Positions 28,606-36,538 of a stretch of 64,000 nucleotides of DNA are shown piece after piece. The DNA comes from an uncultured Algibacter sp. (lineage in GTDB: Bacteria > Bacteroidota > Bacteroidia > Flavobacteriales > Flavobacteriaceae): positions 1 to 64,000 of the forward strand of contig NZ_CANLZX010000021.1 in assembly GCF_947495675.1 (NCBI RefSeq), given 5' to 3'. The translations under genes were made by a program, and so were the position numbers. Position 1 is the stretch's first letter. Every line of letters starts with the position of its first letter. The notes beneath the pieces were generated by a model. The model ran no database searches. It was given only the letters and a program-made list of their open reading frames with translations, and was not told where the DNA came from.

Positions 28606-29311
28606 TTATTTTCTTTACACTTTAATTTATTACATACAAATACACTCATAGTCATAATAACTATGCCATTAAGCTAAAATATTTTTTAAAGGATAATTCT
28701 TCGTGCATATGTAACAAAATCAATTTTACTTTAATAACTTAAGTTTATTTATATTAAATCTTCTAAAAATATTTCTATAACTTTTTACAAAACGTAATAA
28801 ATTATATTAGAGAGTTTCGAAAAAAATATTTTTAATTATTTACTTAATACAATTAAATTAACTTGCTATTAATCAATTCAATTCTGTTTAACGATGTAAA
28901 TTTAATAATTGTTTTAATACAATATGAGTAGAGTTTGTTTATTTCGCTAAAAGAGTAATTAAAATCGGTTAACTACATATTAGTAATTTTATAAAAGAAA
29001 AAATCGTCTGATAATCGATATTTCTACAATTATGCTTTTTTTTAAAAACAAATATTTATATTAAAATAACTACATGAAGAAAACTAAAAATGTTAGAAAA
29101 ACAAGGTGTTTTAAGAGGTTCTAATAAATGAATTTAATATTTTCATTTCTTTACATTCTTTAAGTATGATGTGTAAGTTTTGAACTTAATTCAAAACCGT
29201 ATTAAGATATAGACTTATATTATTAATTGTTTAAATTCAATAAAATAAAAACATTTTATAAACACACTCTAACCCTAATTAACATTATAATAAAAAAATT
29301 AATATCTGTTT
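28606..29311. other. 706-base gene-free leader of the export unit
   Basis: No credible gene is present; the longest frames are under 20 codons. The stretch is very AT-rich and includes a small inverted repeat CATAGT/ACTATG (near 28647-28665), a near-match to the -7 box on the minus strand with a one-base spacing error (CAAAACGTA, near 28788), and T-runs near 29033. The promoter of the aminotransferase-CapD-Wza-Wzc unit must lie here or the unit is read from far upstream. No homologue of the NusG-like UpxY antiterminators is encoded nearby. Confidence 0.5.
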
Positions 29312-30238
29312 TTAATCAACTGGAACATTTTCTTTTAAATAATTAGCAATTTGTTCAGCTGCTTGATTATGACCATAACAAGTCCAATGGCTATCGTGTT
29401 CAAAAGACCAGCTTTTATCATTATCTGAATTCAAAACAATAAATTTAAACCCTGCTTCTTTGCATAAATTAATTATTTCTAATTCGGATTTAGGATGAAA
29501 CACAATAATTTTATTCTTGATGTTATAATTTTTATTAATGTATTCTAAAAGACTTATAATTTCATTCTTGTAATTAAAACTACCTATATCTTTTGTTTTT
29601 TCTATGCTTTTATTTTTTTTATTTTCTCTTGAAAAATTTAAAGGAAATCTATTATAAAAATAATACAGAAGTTTCCAACTATATAGTATTTTCTTCAGAC
29701 CAGGAGACTTCATTTGCCCAAATACGATTTTTTCCTTTTCTACATTTAATTGAGTTATATCTGCAGCTGGAGAAATACTAGAAATACTTTCGTAAAAATC
29801 ATTATTATTTACATAAATAAGTTCGGTTTTTGGATTTAATGAATCAAACTGTTTGGAGATTTCCATTGCTTCAATAAATGAAACTCCCGATCTACCAGCC
29901 TCTATAAAATTATAATTTTTCAACCTTTCTTTTAATAGGAAAGACTGATGACATTCATTAGGGTTCATGAAATTTTCTATATATGAATCTCCTAAAATTG
30001 TAATTAAATTAGTATATGACTTTGGCAATTCTCCAGGCCAACCCAGTTTATTAACCACCCATTTATGACCACCTCCTTTCCAATATCCATTTTGATTTGG
30101 ATAATACTTTTGAATTCCATATTCATCAATTGTCCGTTGTGGCAAATCTGTTACTGCATGTGTAAACCTTATAATTAATTCTCCTATTAAAATTGTGAAT
30201 AGAAAGAAAAAAAATAAATTTTTTATGAATTTTTTCAT
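29312..30238 (-). CDS. SGNH-like O-acetyltransferase partner of MBOAT protein (AlgJ/AlgX-like)
   Basis: The 308-residue protein has one N-terminal membrane helix (about residues 7-25) and a periplasmic SGNH-like domain. Block I reads ILGDSYIENF with nucleophile Ser85, and the C-terminal catalytic pair is Asp282 and His284 in HDSHW. It lies 2 bases after the MBOAT gene and is homologous to the product of 55665-56612 (shared DEY, PNQ and GDS segments). By analogy with AlgI-AlgJ/AlgX, the MBOAT protein moves acetyl groups across the membrane and this protein transfers them to the polysaccharide. Confidence 0.75.
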   Translation of the reverse strand: MKKFIKNLFFFFLFTILIGELIIRFTHAVTDLPQRTIDEYGIQKYYPNQNGYWKGGGHKWVVNKLGWPGELPKSYTNLITILGDSYIENFMNPNECHQSFLLKERLKNYNFIEAGRSGVSFIEAMEISKQFDSLNPKTELIYVNNNDFYESISSISPAADITQLNVEKEKIVFGQMKSPGLKKILYSWKLLYYFYNRFPLNFSRENKKNKSIEKTKDIGSFNYKNEIISLLEYINKNYNIKNKIIVFHPKSELEIINLCKEAGFKFIVLNSDNDKSWSFEHDSHWTCYGHNQAAEQIANYLKENVPVD

Positions 30239-30240
30239 AC

Positions 30241-31674
30241 CTAAAATTGAAAATAAATAAATGCTTGTTCTTCACCAGCAAAACGAAACATAAGCACAAT
30301 TAATAATAAATATAATGACCATCTTAAAGGCTTATATATATTGTCAATACGCTCAATTGCATACTCGCCATGTCTCCCAATCCATTCTATTATAATAAAC
30401 CCTAAAACCAAATATATTATATAATTTGGAAATATTTCTGGAGCAGAAAATAAAGTCCATGAAAACATGTCCCATATAAATGCAAAGGCTTGCTCAACGT
30501 TATTTGCTCTAAAAAACACCCAAGCAATCAACGTAATAAAAAATGTAATTGTTATTTGAAATAACTCTTTAATATTTGGCAAATACTTTCCTTGTGCCAC
30601 AATATTCGTATTTACCCTATTTTTATTAGCTAACATTAGCGGTAAAAAATAAAGTGCATTTAAAAAACCCCAAATAACAAAAGTCCAATTTGCACCATGC
30701 CAAAATCCGCTAACAATAAAAATTATAAATGTATTTCTTATTTTCATGAATGTACCTCCTCGGCTTCCTCCCAGCGGAATATATAAATAGTCCCTAAACC
30801 ATGTGGAAAGTGATATATGCCAACGTCTCCAAAACTCAGCTATATCTCGAGAAAAATAAGGAAATGCAAAGTTTCGTTTTAAATCAAAACCAAACAATCG
30901 GGATATTCCTATGGCAATATCTGAATATCCTGAAAAATCCCCATAAATTTGAAAAGCAAAGAAAAAAGCACCTAATAACAATGTACTCCCTGAATAATCA
31001 TCGGAATTATTAAAAATAATATTAGCATATTTTGCACAATTATCAGCAATAACAACTTTTTTAAATAACCCCCAAAGTACTTGACGAAGTCCATCAATTG
31101 CATTAGCGTAATTAAATTCTCTTTTTTTATAAAACTGAGGTAATAAATTAGTTGCTCTTTCTATAGGTCCTGCAACTAACTGAGGAAAAAAGCTAACGAA
31201 AGCTAAAAAGGAAAAAATATTGTTTGTGGGTTCAAGCTTTTTGTTATAAACATCAATTGTATAACTTAATGTTTGAAAAGTATAAAAACTTATCCCAACT
31301 GGAAGAATAATATTTAAAGTATTAACCTGTACCTGTTTTCCAAAAAAGGCAAATGAATCAACAAAACTATCAATAAAGAAATTATAGTATTTAAAAAAGC
31401 CCAAAAATCCTAGATTAACACAAATACTTGTCCAAAGTAACAACTTTCGTTTGAATGGTGTTACTTCCTTTTTAAGTAATAATCCAATTGTATAATCAAC
31501 AATGGAACTAAATACTATTAATGATAAAAAGCGCCAATCCCACCAGCCATAAAACACATAACTAGCAATAACTATGAGTAGGTTTTGATAGTTTAAATTC
31601 CTTCTTGTTATAAACCAATATAGAATAAATACTATTGGCAGGAAAATAAAAAACTCTAATGAATTAAAATACAT
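30241..31674 (-). CDS. MBOAT-family O-acyltransferase (AlgI-like), copy 1
   Basis: The 477-residue polytopic membrane protein belongs to the AlgI/DltB branch of MBOAT enzymes, with the FYGWWDWRFL, LPVGISFYTFQTLSY and FPQLVAGPIERA motifs, RRWHISLSTWFRDYLYIPLGG with His286, and the invariant His326 in GFWHGANW. It probably delivers acetyl groups from acetyl-CoA to the periplasm for polysaccharide O-acetylation. It is very close in sequence to copy 2 (39389-40840) and less so to copy 3 (54210-55661). It is paired with the SGNH protein 2 bases downstream. Confidence 0.93.
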   Translation of the reverse strand: MYFNSLEFFIFLPIVFILYWFITRRNLNYQNLLIVIASYVFYGWWDWRFLSLIVFSSIVDYTIGLLLKKEVTPFKRKLLLWTSICVNLGFLGFFKYYNFFIDSFVDSFAFFGKQVQVNTLNIILPVGISFYTFQTLSYTIDVYNKKLEPTNNIFSFLAFVSFFPQLVAGPIERATNLLPQFYKKREFNYANAIDGLRQVLWGLFKKVVIADNCAKYANIIFNNSDDYSGSTLLLGAFFFAFQIYGDFSGYSDIAIGISRLFGFDLKRNFAFPYFSRDIAEFWRRWHISLSTWFRDYLYIPLGGSRGGTFMKIRNTFIIFIVSGFWHGANWTFVIWGFLNALYFLPLMLANKNRVNTNIVAQGKYLPNIKELFQITITFFITLIAWVFFRANNVEQAFAFIWDMFSWTLFSAPEIFPNYIIYLVLGFIIIEWIGRHGEYAIERIDNIYKPLRWSLYLLLIVLMFRFAGEEQAFIYFQF

Positions 31675-31881
31675 ATTTGGGAATTTTATTTTTTTTAATT
31701 AATAAACATTTTACTTTAATTAGGGAGTAAATATCTTTTAACAAAAATTTACAATCAAAAAAAATCTCCAAACAACTAAATTTACCCTATAACCTGTATT
31801 AGATTATGATACAAAATAATAATTTGTTTGCTTTTTTAAATGAATATTGAGTATGATCACAATTTATCCACTTAAATTGTA

Positions 31882-31922
31882 TTAAAAAAGCTTCTCATTT
31901 TTTTAATGAAAAGCTTTTTTAA
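31882..31922 (-). terminator. Terminator after the lyase-like gene
   Basis: An 18-bp inverted repeat (31882-31899 with 31905-31922, one non-Watson-Crick position) encloses a five-base T loop and has A6/T6 runs at its edges. It lies 26 bases past the stop codon of the minus-strand lyase-like gene, so that gene is probably transcribed alone and separately from the MBOAT pair downstream. Confidence 0.75.
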
Positions 31923-31948
31923 TTTTTATAAAAACTGTTTATTAAATA

Positions 31949-33853
31949 CTATTTATCTACAATATTTAAAAACTCTTCTAAATTTGTATATCCATCACCA
32001 TCACGATCTTCAGCACTATCATTTACTACTGGATTATATCCATTATTTGTTTCCCAATCATCAGGCATTCCATCTTTATCTGTGTCAACATAAGGTGTAT
32101 TGCTTGTAGGCTCAGGGAATTTAATACTAGGATATCTATTTGATGTACCAGCAGAAACAGGATTAATTGCTAAATCTAAATAAAATTTATCAACCTCATA
32201 CGATTCATTTATAACTGAACCATCAGCACCTAATCTTTTATTATTTCCAACATACGGTAAAATTTCACTAGGCACTGCAGCTGCACCATGAATAGTACCA
32301 GCTCGTCCAACTAAGGACATTGGGCTACTTGCCTTGACTATATTAGGTATTGGATCACCTGCAGGCAATGATGAACTTGCAAAAATATCCCATAAATCAT
32401 CAAAATCTGGACTTGTAGGTGACTCATGATATCCTTTCGTCACAATGTTTCCACTTGACCATAGTAAACTTCCATTATCATTAACTCCATCACCTTGATA
32501 TTGCATTCTGTTATATATTGCACCACTATAATAATTATAAGCTATATAATTATTCTGTATGTTAAAATTACCATTCCCAGTTGTTCGAATCAATCTCTGA
32601 TTTGGGTTTTCTATAAAATTATTATATACATCTTGCCTTGAATTTCCATTGCCAATAAGGTTAGGATAGCGATAATTGCAATCTACAAATGCTGAATAAC
32701 AAAATGTGTTATTTGAAATTCCATCTTTAGAACCTAACATTGCTCCTTTTTTTGCACCTCCCATCAAACAATTTTGTACAGTTACATTATTAATTACAGC
32801 ACCTGCACCAGTTGCACTTACATCTAAACACTCATCAGTACCATAGAAAAATGAGCAATGGTCTATCATTATATTTTCAGTTGTACCACCTGCACTTGAT
32901 CTTATCCATAATGCATCTACCTCATTTAGGTTATTAAGTCTAGACCAACCAACACCAGTACTTGCGAACGACACATATCTAAATATTACATTTTGCATAT
33001 TTTGAAGCCACCAAAAGTTGGTTTTGAAAACAATTTTACCAGGTGCAGTTTGACCGCTAATAGTTATATTTCCTTTACCAGTCATAGTAAGCGCTACGTG
33101 AGAAGATGGCACTCCACCTACTGGACCACCTACAACAATAGTTCCTGCTACATCAAATACAATTTGTTTTGCAGGTATATTTAAGCCATAAAACAAATCA
33201 TAAAAACCACCACTGTATGTATCGGTAGTTGAATCATATACGGCTTCACCTGGTGGATTCCATTCTAAAGTATTAACATGACAAACTTTTCCACCACGAC
33301 CACCAGTACTATTAGCACCCGCGCCAAACGCTGTTGGAAATGCCTTTAATTCCGTAGAGATATCATCTTCAATAGGCTCAATAGTTATTGTTACTGTAGC
33401 TGAATCACAATTCTCAGCGTTAGTAGCATCACAAACAGTATATTCAAATGAGTCTATTCCAGAAAAACCAGAATTAGGGGTGTAAACAACAGTATCATCT
33501 AATAGATTATCTTCTGTATCATTATTGTTAACACTTAAAACTCCATTAGATGGATTAGTATTAGTTAAAGTAATACTTTCAGGTAAATTTGTATCATTAA
33601 GATAGGCTTCAATATCAACTGGAACATGTTGTAAAGTGGAGACATTATCGTCTACTAAATCAATTGCAGGAACAACATCTTCAGAATTTGGGTCTTCTTC
33701 TTCTTCTTCTGTTGGTTCAGCTGGTTCAGGTTCTTCAGCTACTATTGCAGATTCTTCAATAACAAATAATTCTTCATTATTGCAAGAAGGCAAGAATAGT
33801 AAGAAAAACATAATAATTGTCAAGACTTTAGGGTTTAAATGTAGGTGTTTCAT
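31949..33853 (-). CDS. Secreted lipoprotein resembling PL1 pectate lyases
   Basis: The 634-residue protein has a lipoprotein signal (lipobox LPSC, Cys24), an acidic linker rich in Glu and Pro (about 35-60), a cadherin-like/Ig-like repeat (about 62-160, with YTPNSGFSGIDSFEYTV), and a parallel beta-helix domain (about 170-560) opening with FPTAFGAGANSTGGRGGKV, which resembles the start of family 1 pectate lyases. The C-terminus has calcium-binding repeats (DTDKDGMPDDWE and DRDGDGYTNLEEF), often seen in Bacteroidetes lyases. A lyase acting on the uronic-acid polysaccharide made here is a good inference; catalytic residues were not verified. It has its own promoter and terminator. Confidence 0.75.
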   Translation of the reverse strand: MKHLHLNPKVLTIIMFFLLFLPSCNNEELFVIEESAIVAEEPEPAEPTEEEEEDPNSEDVVPAIDLVDDNVSTLQHVPVDIEAYLNDTNLPESITLTNTNPSNGVLSVNNNDTEDNLLDDTVVYTPNSGFSGIDSFEYTVCDATNAENCDSATVTITIEPIEDDISTELKAFPTAFGAGANSTGGRGGKVCHVNTLEWNPPGEAVYDSTTDTYSGGFYDLFYGLNIPAKQIVFDVAGTIVVGGPVGGVPSSHVALTMTGKGNITISGQTAPGKIVFKTNFWWLQNMQNVIFRYVSFASTGVGWSRLNNLNEVDALWIRSSAGGTTENIMIDHCSFFYGTDECLDVSATGAGAVINNVTVQNCLMGGAKKGAMLGSKDGISNNTFCYSAFVDCNYRYPNLIGNGNSRQDVYNNFIENPNQRLIRTTGNGNFNIQNNYIAYNYYSGAIYNRMQYQGDGVNDNGSLLWSSGNIVTKGYHESPTSPDFDDLWDIFASSSLPAGDPIPNIVKASSPMSLVGRAGTIHGAAAVPSEILPYVGNNKRLGADGSVINESYEVDKFYLDLAINPVSAGTSNRYPSIKFPEPTSNTPYVDTDKDGMPDDWETNNGYNPVVNDSAEDRDGDGYTNLEEFLNIVDK

Positions 33854-33888
33854 AATAATACTACTAAATTTTAGATTTATAGGGGACT

Positions 33889-33896
33889 CAAATATA
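33889..33896 (-). promoter_or_regulatory. Candidate -7 element of the lyase-like gene
   Basis: TATATTTG on the minus strand fits TAnnTTTG and is 35 bases upstream of the start codon. The nearest copy of the 12-bp repeat ends 22 bases upstream of it, where an activator would sit. No -33 TTTG is evident, consistent with an activator-dependent promoter. Confidence 0.45.
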
Positions 33897-33918
33897 TATA
33901 CTTTAAAACGATTTTATT

Positions 33919-34000
33919 TGCATTTCATCGAATTTATGTATTTTATTGTAATATTTTTCTCTTTTAATGTGTTTTATCGTGCTCAAAATGCATTTCATCG
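33919..34000 (-). repeat. Three 12-bp direct repeats upstream of the lyase-like gene
   Basis: Read on the minus strand, CGATGAAATGCA occurs at 34000-33989 and 33930-33919, and CGATAAAACACA (9 of 12 identical) at 33979-33968. The first and second copies are 21 bp apart start to start, about two helical turns. The third extends to a 19-bp match with the element at 12569-12587. A further weak copy, CAATAAAATACA, lies at 33948-33937. The spacing resembles LytTR-type operators. Confidence 0.55.
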
Positions 34001-34368
34001 GTTTTGCTTTTGATTCATATACGCCATAATATTAAAATTGGACTATATATTTTTTAAAATAATATATTTTGTCGTAAAAATAAGTAGTTAATCGAATATT
34101 TAAAAGTAATGTTGATAACCTAATAATAACTTTTTTGTAAGTAGATAAACTTTGTAAAATTGTTTAAAACATAAACCCATTAAATAAAAATGGATACAAT
34201 ATATAGTGCGAGACACCATAATAGTTGTAGCTTAAAACATTAAACAATATTAATTTTAACGATTATTTATTCTTTTTAACACAAATACACAAAGTCTTAC
34301 TATCTTTTTCACATATTTGTATTTGAAATTTAGTTAATTTTTTAAAGAAAAACCTCAAATCAATAAAA

Positions 34369-35391
34369 ATGAAAATACTTGTAACTGGAGCCGCTGGCTT
34401 CATAGGCTTCTTCACATCAAAAGTTTTATCAAGTAAAGGACATACTGTTGTTGGTCTTGATAATATAAATGATTATTATGACACCAAACTAAAATATAAT
34501 AGATTGAAAGAATTAGGTATTGATACTAAGCAAGCCTCAACATTCAACAGTATTTGTAATAGTAAAACACATGATAATTTTTCGTTTGTACGGATGAATT
34601 TAGAAAACCGCGAAGAACTTCCTAAACTTTTTGAAAACGAAAAATTTGATGTTGTATGTAATTTAGCCGCACAAGCTGGGGTAAGATATAGTTTAGAAAA
34701 CCCTGAGTCATATGTTGATTCTAATTTAGTAGGATTTTTAAACATATTAGAATGTTGCAGAAATTTTCAAATAAAGCACTTAGTATATGCAAGTAGTTCT
34801 AGTGTTTATGGCCTTAACAAAAAAATTCCATTTTCTACAGATGATAATGTAGACCACCCTATAAGTTTATATGCGGCAACAAAAAAAAGTAATGAATTAA
34901 TGGCGCATACTTATAGTCATCTATTTAAAATACCAACTACTGGTCTTCGTTTTTTTACTGTTTATGGTCCATGGGGAAGACCAGATATGGCTATGTTTTT
35001 ATTTACAGACGCGATTGTAAATAACAAACCTATTAAAGTATTTAATTATGGAAAAATGGAACGTGATTTTACATATATAAATGATATTGTCGAGGGCGTT
35101 ATTAGAATTATAGAAAACCCTAATAAAGAAAGAATAGAAAAAAACGATTTATATAAAGTGTATAATATAGGAAATAACAATTCTGTAAAGTTATTAGATT
35201 TTATAAAAGAGATTGAAAAAAACCTTGAAACTGAAGCTGAAAAAAATATGCTTCCTATACAACCAGGTGATGTTGAACGTACTTGGGCAAATGTAGAGGA
35301 TTTAATAAATGATTATGACTACAAACCAAGCACCACCATAAGCCATGGTGTTAAAGCTTTTGTTGACTGGTATAAAGGATATTATAAATAA
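34369..35391 (+). CDS. UDP-glucuronate 4-epimerase (CapI-like)
   Basis: The 340-residue SDR enzyme interconverts UDP-glucuronate and UDP-galacturonate. It has the GAAGFIG nucleotide motif (7-13), LDNINDYYD, AAQAGVRYS, and the Tyr168-Lys172 pair in YAATK followed by TGLRFFTVYGPWGRPDMA, the signature of the CapI/GAE group. With the UDP-glucose dehydrogenase at 36539 it gives a route UDP-Glc to UDP-GlcA to UDP-GalA. It is the first gene of the plus-strand unit and is separated from the next by 159 bases containing a perfect inverted repeat. Confidence 0.9.
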   Translation: MKILVTGAAGFIGFFTSKVLSSKGHTVVGLDNINDYYDTKLKYNRLKELGIDTKQASTFNSICNSKTHDNFSFVRMNLENREELPKLFENEKFDVVCNLAAQAGVRYSLENPESYVDSNLVGFLNILECCRNFQIKHLVYASSSSVYGLNKKIPFSTDDNVDHPISLYAATKKSNELMAHTYSHLFKIPTTGLRFFTVYGPWGRPDMAMFLFTDAIVNNKPIKVFNYGKMERDFTYINDIVEGVIRIIENPNKERIEKNDLYKVYNIGNNNSVKLLDFIKEIEKNLETEAEKNMLPIQPGDVERTWANVEDLINDYDYKPSTTISHGVKAFVDWYKGYYK

Positions 35392-35414
35392 TTAACTCAA
35401 GTTGTATATTACCT

Positions 35415-35592
35415 TTTTATCGATTAAAATCATTTAAAATTCACCTCAATGATTTTAATCGTAAAAAACGTCAACTTAATATAATAATAGTATATGTTAT
35501 AATATTTTTTTTAATATTTGTGACAGCTATTAATAACAAACCCAAATTGAATGTTAGAAAATCTACAAAATAAGACTGTATTGGTAACAGGC
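35415..35592 (+). repeat. Leader and 5' end of the HexNAc epimerase, duplicated at 42001-42180
   Basis: This stretch matches 42001-42180. The clearest part, 35528-35591 against 42116-42179, agrees in about 54 of 64 bases without gaps by hand alignment, and covers the last leader bases and the first 14 codons. Upstream, the inverted-repeat segment, the CAACTTA-TATAATAA segment and the T-run before ATTTG are also recognisable. The functional copy is the one here, because its reading frame is intact. Confidence 0.8.
35421..35461. promoter_or_regulatory. Perfect 14-bp inverted repeat in the HexNAc epimerase leader
   Basis: CGATTAAAATCATT at 35421-35434 is the exact reverse complement of 35448-35461, with a 13-base spacer. 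It is not followed by a T-run on either strand, so a simple intrinsic terminator is unlikely; an operator, an RNA-level control hairpin or a processing site would fit. It lies 30 bases after the stop of the previous gene. In the duplicate at 42001 the equivalent arms have several mismatches. Confidence 0.55.
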
Positions 35593-36534
35593 GGAGCTGG
35601 TTTTATAGGCTCAAACCTTTGTGAAACATTACTTTCAAACAATATTAAAACCGTCTGCTTAGACAATTTCTCTACTGGTAAACGCGAAAACATAGAACCT
35701 TTTTTAAGTAACAACAATTTTAAACTTGTTGAAGGAGATATAAGAAATATTGAAGACTGCCATAAAGCTTGCAAAGGTGTTGATTACATATTACACGAAG
35801 CCGCTTTAGGATCTGTACCAAGATCAATTAACGATCCTATTACAACCAATGATGTTAATGTATCTGGTTTTTTAAATATGCTTGTCGCTGCACGTGATGC
35901 GAAAGTAAAACGCTTTGTTTATGCAGCGAGCTCTTCAACTTATGGAGATCATGAAGCATTACCTAAAGTAGAAGACGTTATAGGAAAACCATTATCTCCT
36001 TATGCTATCACAAAATATGTTAATGAATTATATGCAGATATATTCCAAAAAGCATATGGATTAGATACGATTGGTTTACGTTATTTTAATGTTTTTGGGA
36101 GAAGACAAGATCCAAATGGAGCTTATGCTGCTGTAATACCACTTTTTGTAAAACAATTTATCAATCATGAATCACCTATAATAAACGGTGACGGTAGTTA
36201 CTCAAGAGATTTTACGTATATAGATAATGTTGTTCAAATGAATATGTTAGCTATAACCACTAATAATCAAAGTGCATTAAACACAGTATATAATGTAGCC
36301 TATGGAGATAGAACTACCCTATTAGAGTTAACCTCTTTATTAAAAGAACATCTTTCCCAATTTGATGAATCCATAAAAGACATAGAAATTAAACATCGTG
36401 AAAACAGAGTTGGAGATATTCCTCATTCACTTGCTTCAGTTGAAAAAGCAAAGAAATTATTAAACTATAATCCTAAATATAATATTAATAACGGTATAAA
36501 AGAAGCTGTTAATTGGTATTGGAAAAATTTATAA
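35551..36534 (+). CDS. UDP-N-acetylglucosamine 4-epimerase (WbpP/TviC-like)
   Basis: The 327-residue SDR enzyme interconverts UDP-GlcNAc and UDP-GalNAc, or the corresponding uronic acids as TviC does. It shows GGAGFIG (14-20), the [11 protein letters not shown] loop characteristic of WbpP and TviC, and the Tyr151-Lys155 pair in YAITK, then [18 protein letters not shown]. It is followed after 4 bases by ugd, and then by the TviB/WbpO-type dehydrogenase, the classical pairing for UDP-GalNAcA synthesis. A decayed copy of its 5' end remains at 42139. Confidence 0.9.
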   Translation: MLENLQNKTVLVTGGAGFIGSNLCETLLSNNIKTVCLDNFSTGKRENIEPFLSNNNFKLVEGDIRNIEDCHKACKGVDYILHEAALGSVPRSINDPITTNDVNVSGFLNMLVAARDAKVKRFVYAASSSTYGDHEALPKVEDVIGKPLSPYAITKYVNELYADIFQKAYGLDTIGLRYFNVFGRRQDPNGAYAAVIPLFVKQFINHESPIINGDGSYSRDFTYIDNVVQMNMLAITTNNQSALNTVYNVAYGDRTTLLELTSLLKEHLSQFDESIKDIEIKHRENRVGDIPHSLASVEKAKKLLNYNPKYNINNGIKEAVNWYWKNL

Positions 36535-36538
36535 TAAG

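Larger units (their letters stand above)
33854..34368. promoter_or_regulatory. Divergent control region, lyase-like gene and uronate operon
   Basis: This 515-base gene-free region separates the minus-strand lyase-like gene from the plus-strand sugar-nucleotide unit. It holds a TATATTTG -7 box on the minus strand (33889-33896), three related 12-bp direct repeats (33919-33930, 33968-33979, 33989-34000) and an AT-rich plus-strand leader with an ATATTTG motif near 34313-34319 before the epimerase start. The repeats lie on the lyase side, so they most likely control that gene, although effects on both sides are possible. Confidence 0.55.

Noticed and set aside
29074-29124. 16-codon frame in the long leader (MKKTKNVRK start)
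   Set aside because: Too short, without recognisable features, and it could arise by chance in AT-rich DNA.
31906-32109. Plus-strand 67-codon frame over the lyase terminator and 3' end
   Set aside because: It starts within the terminator hairpin and otherwise mirrors the lyase-like gene; no independent support.
33696-33740. Trinucleotide repeat (TTC/GAA) in the lyase-like gene as a phase-variation tract
   Set aside because: It encodes the Glu-rich linker and changes in units of three would not shift the frame; it is a normal low-complexity linker.
35421-35470. Inverted repeat as intrinsic terminator of the UDP-glucuronate epimerase gene
   Set aside because: The stem is perfect, but the following bases are TAAAAAACG on the plus strand and ATAAAAAGG on the minus strand, with no T-run.
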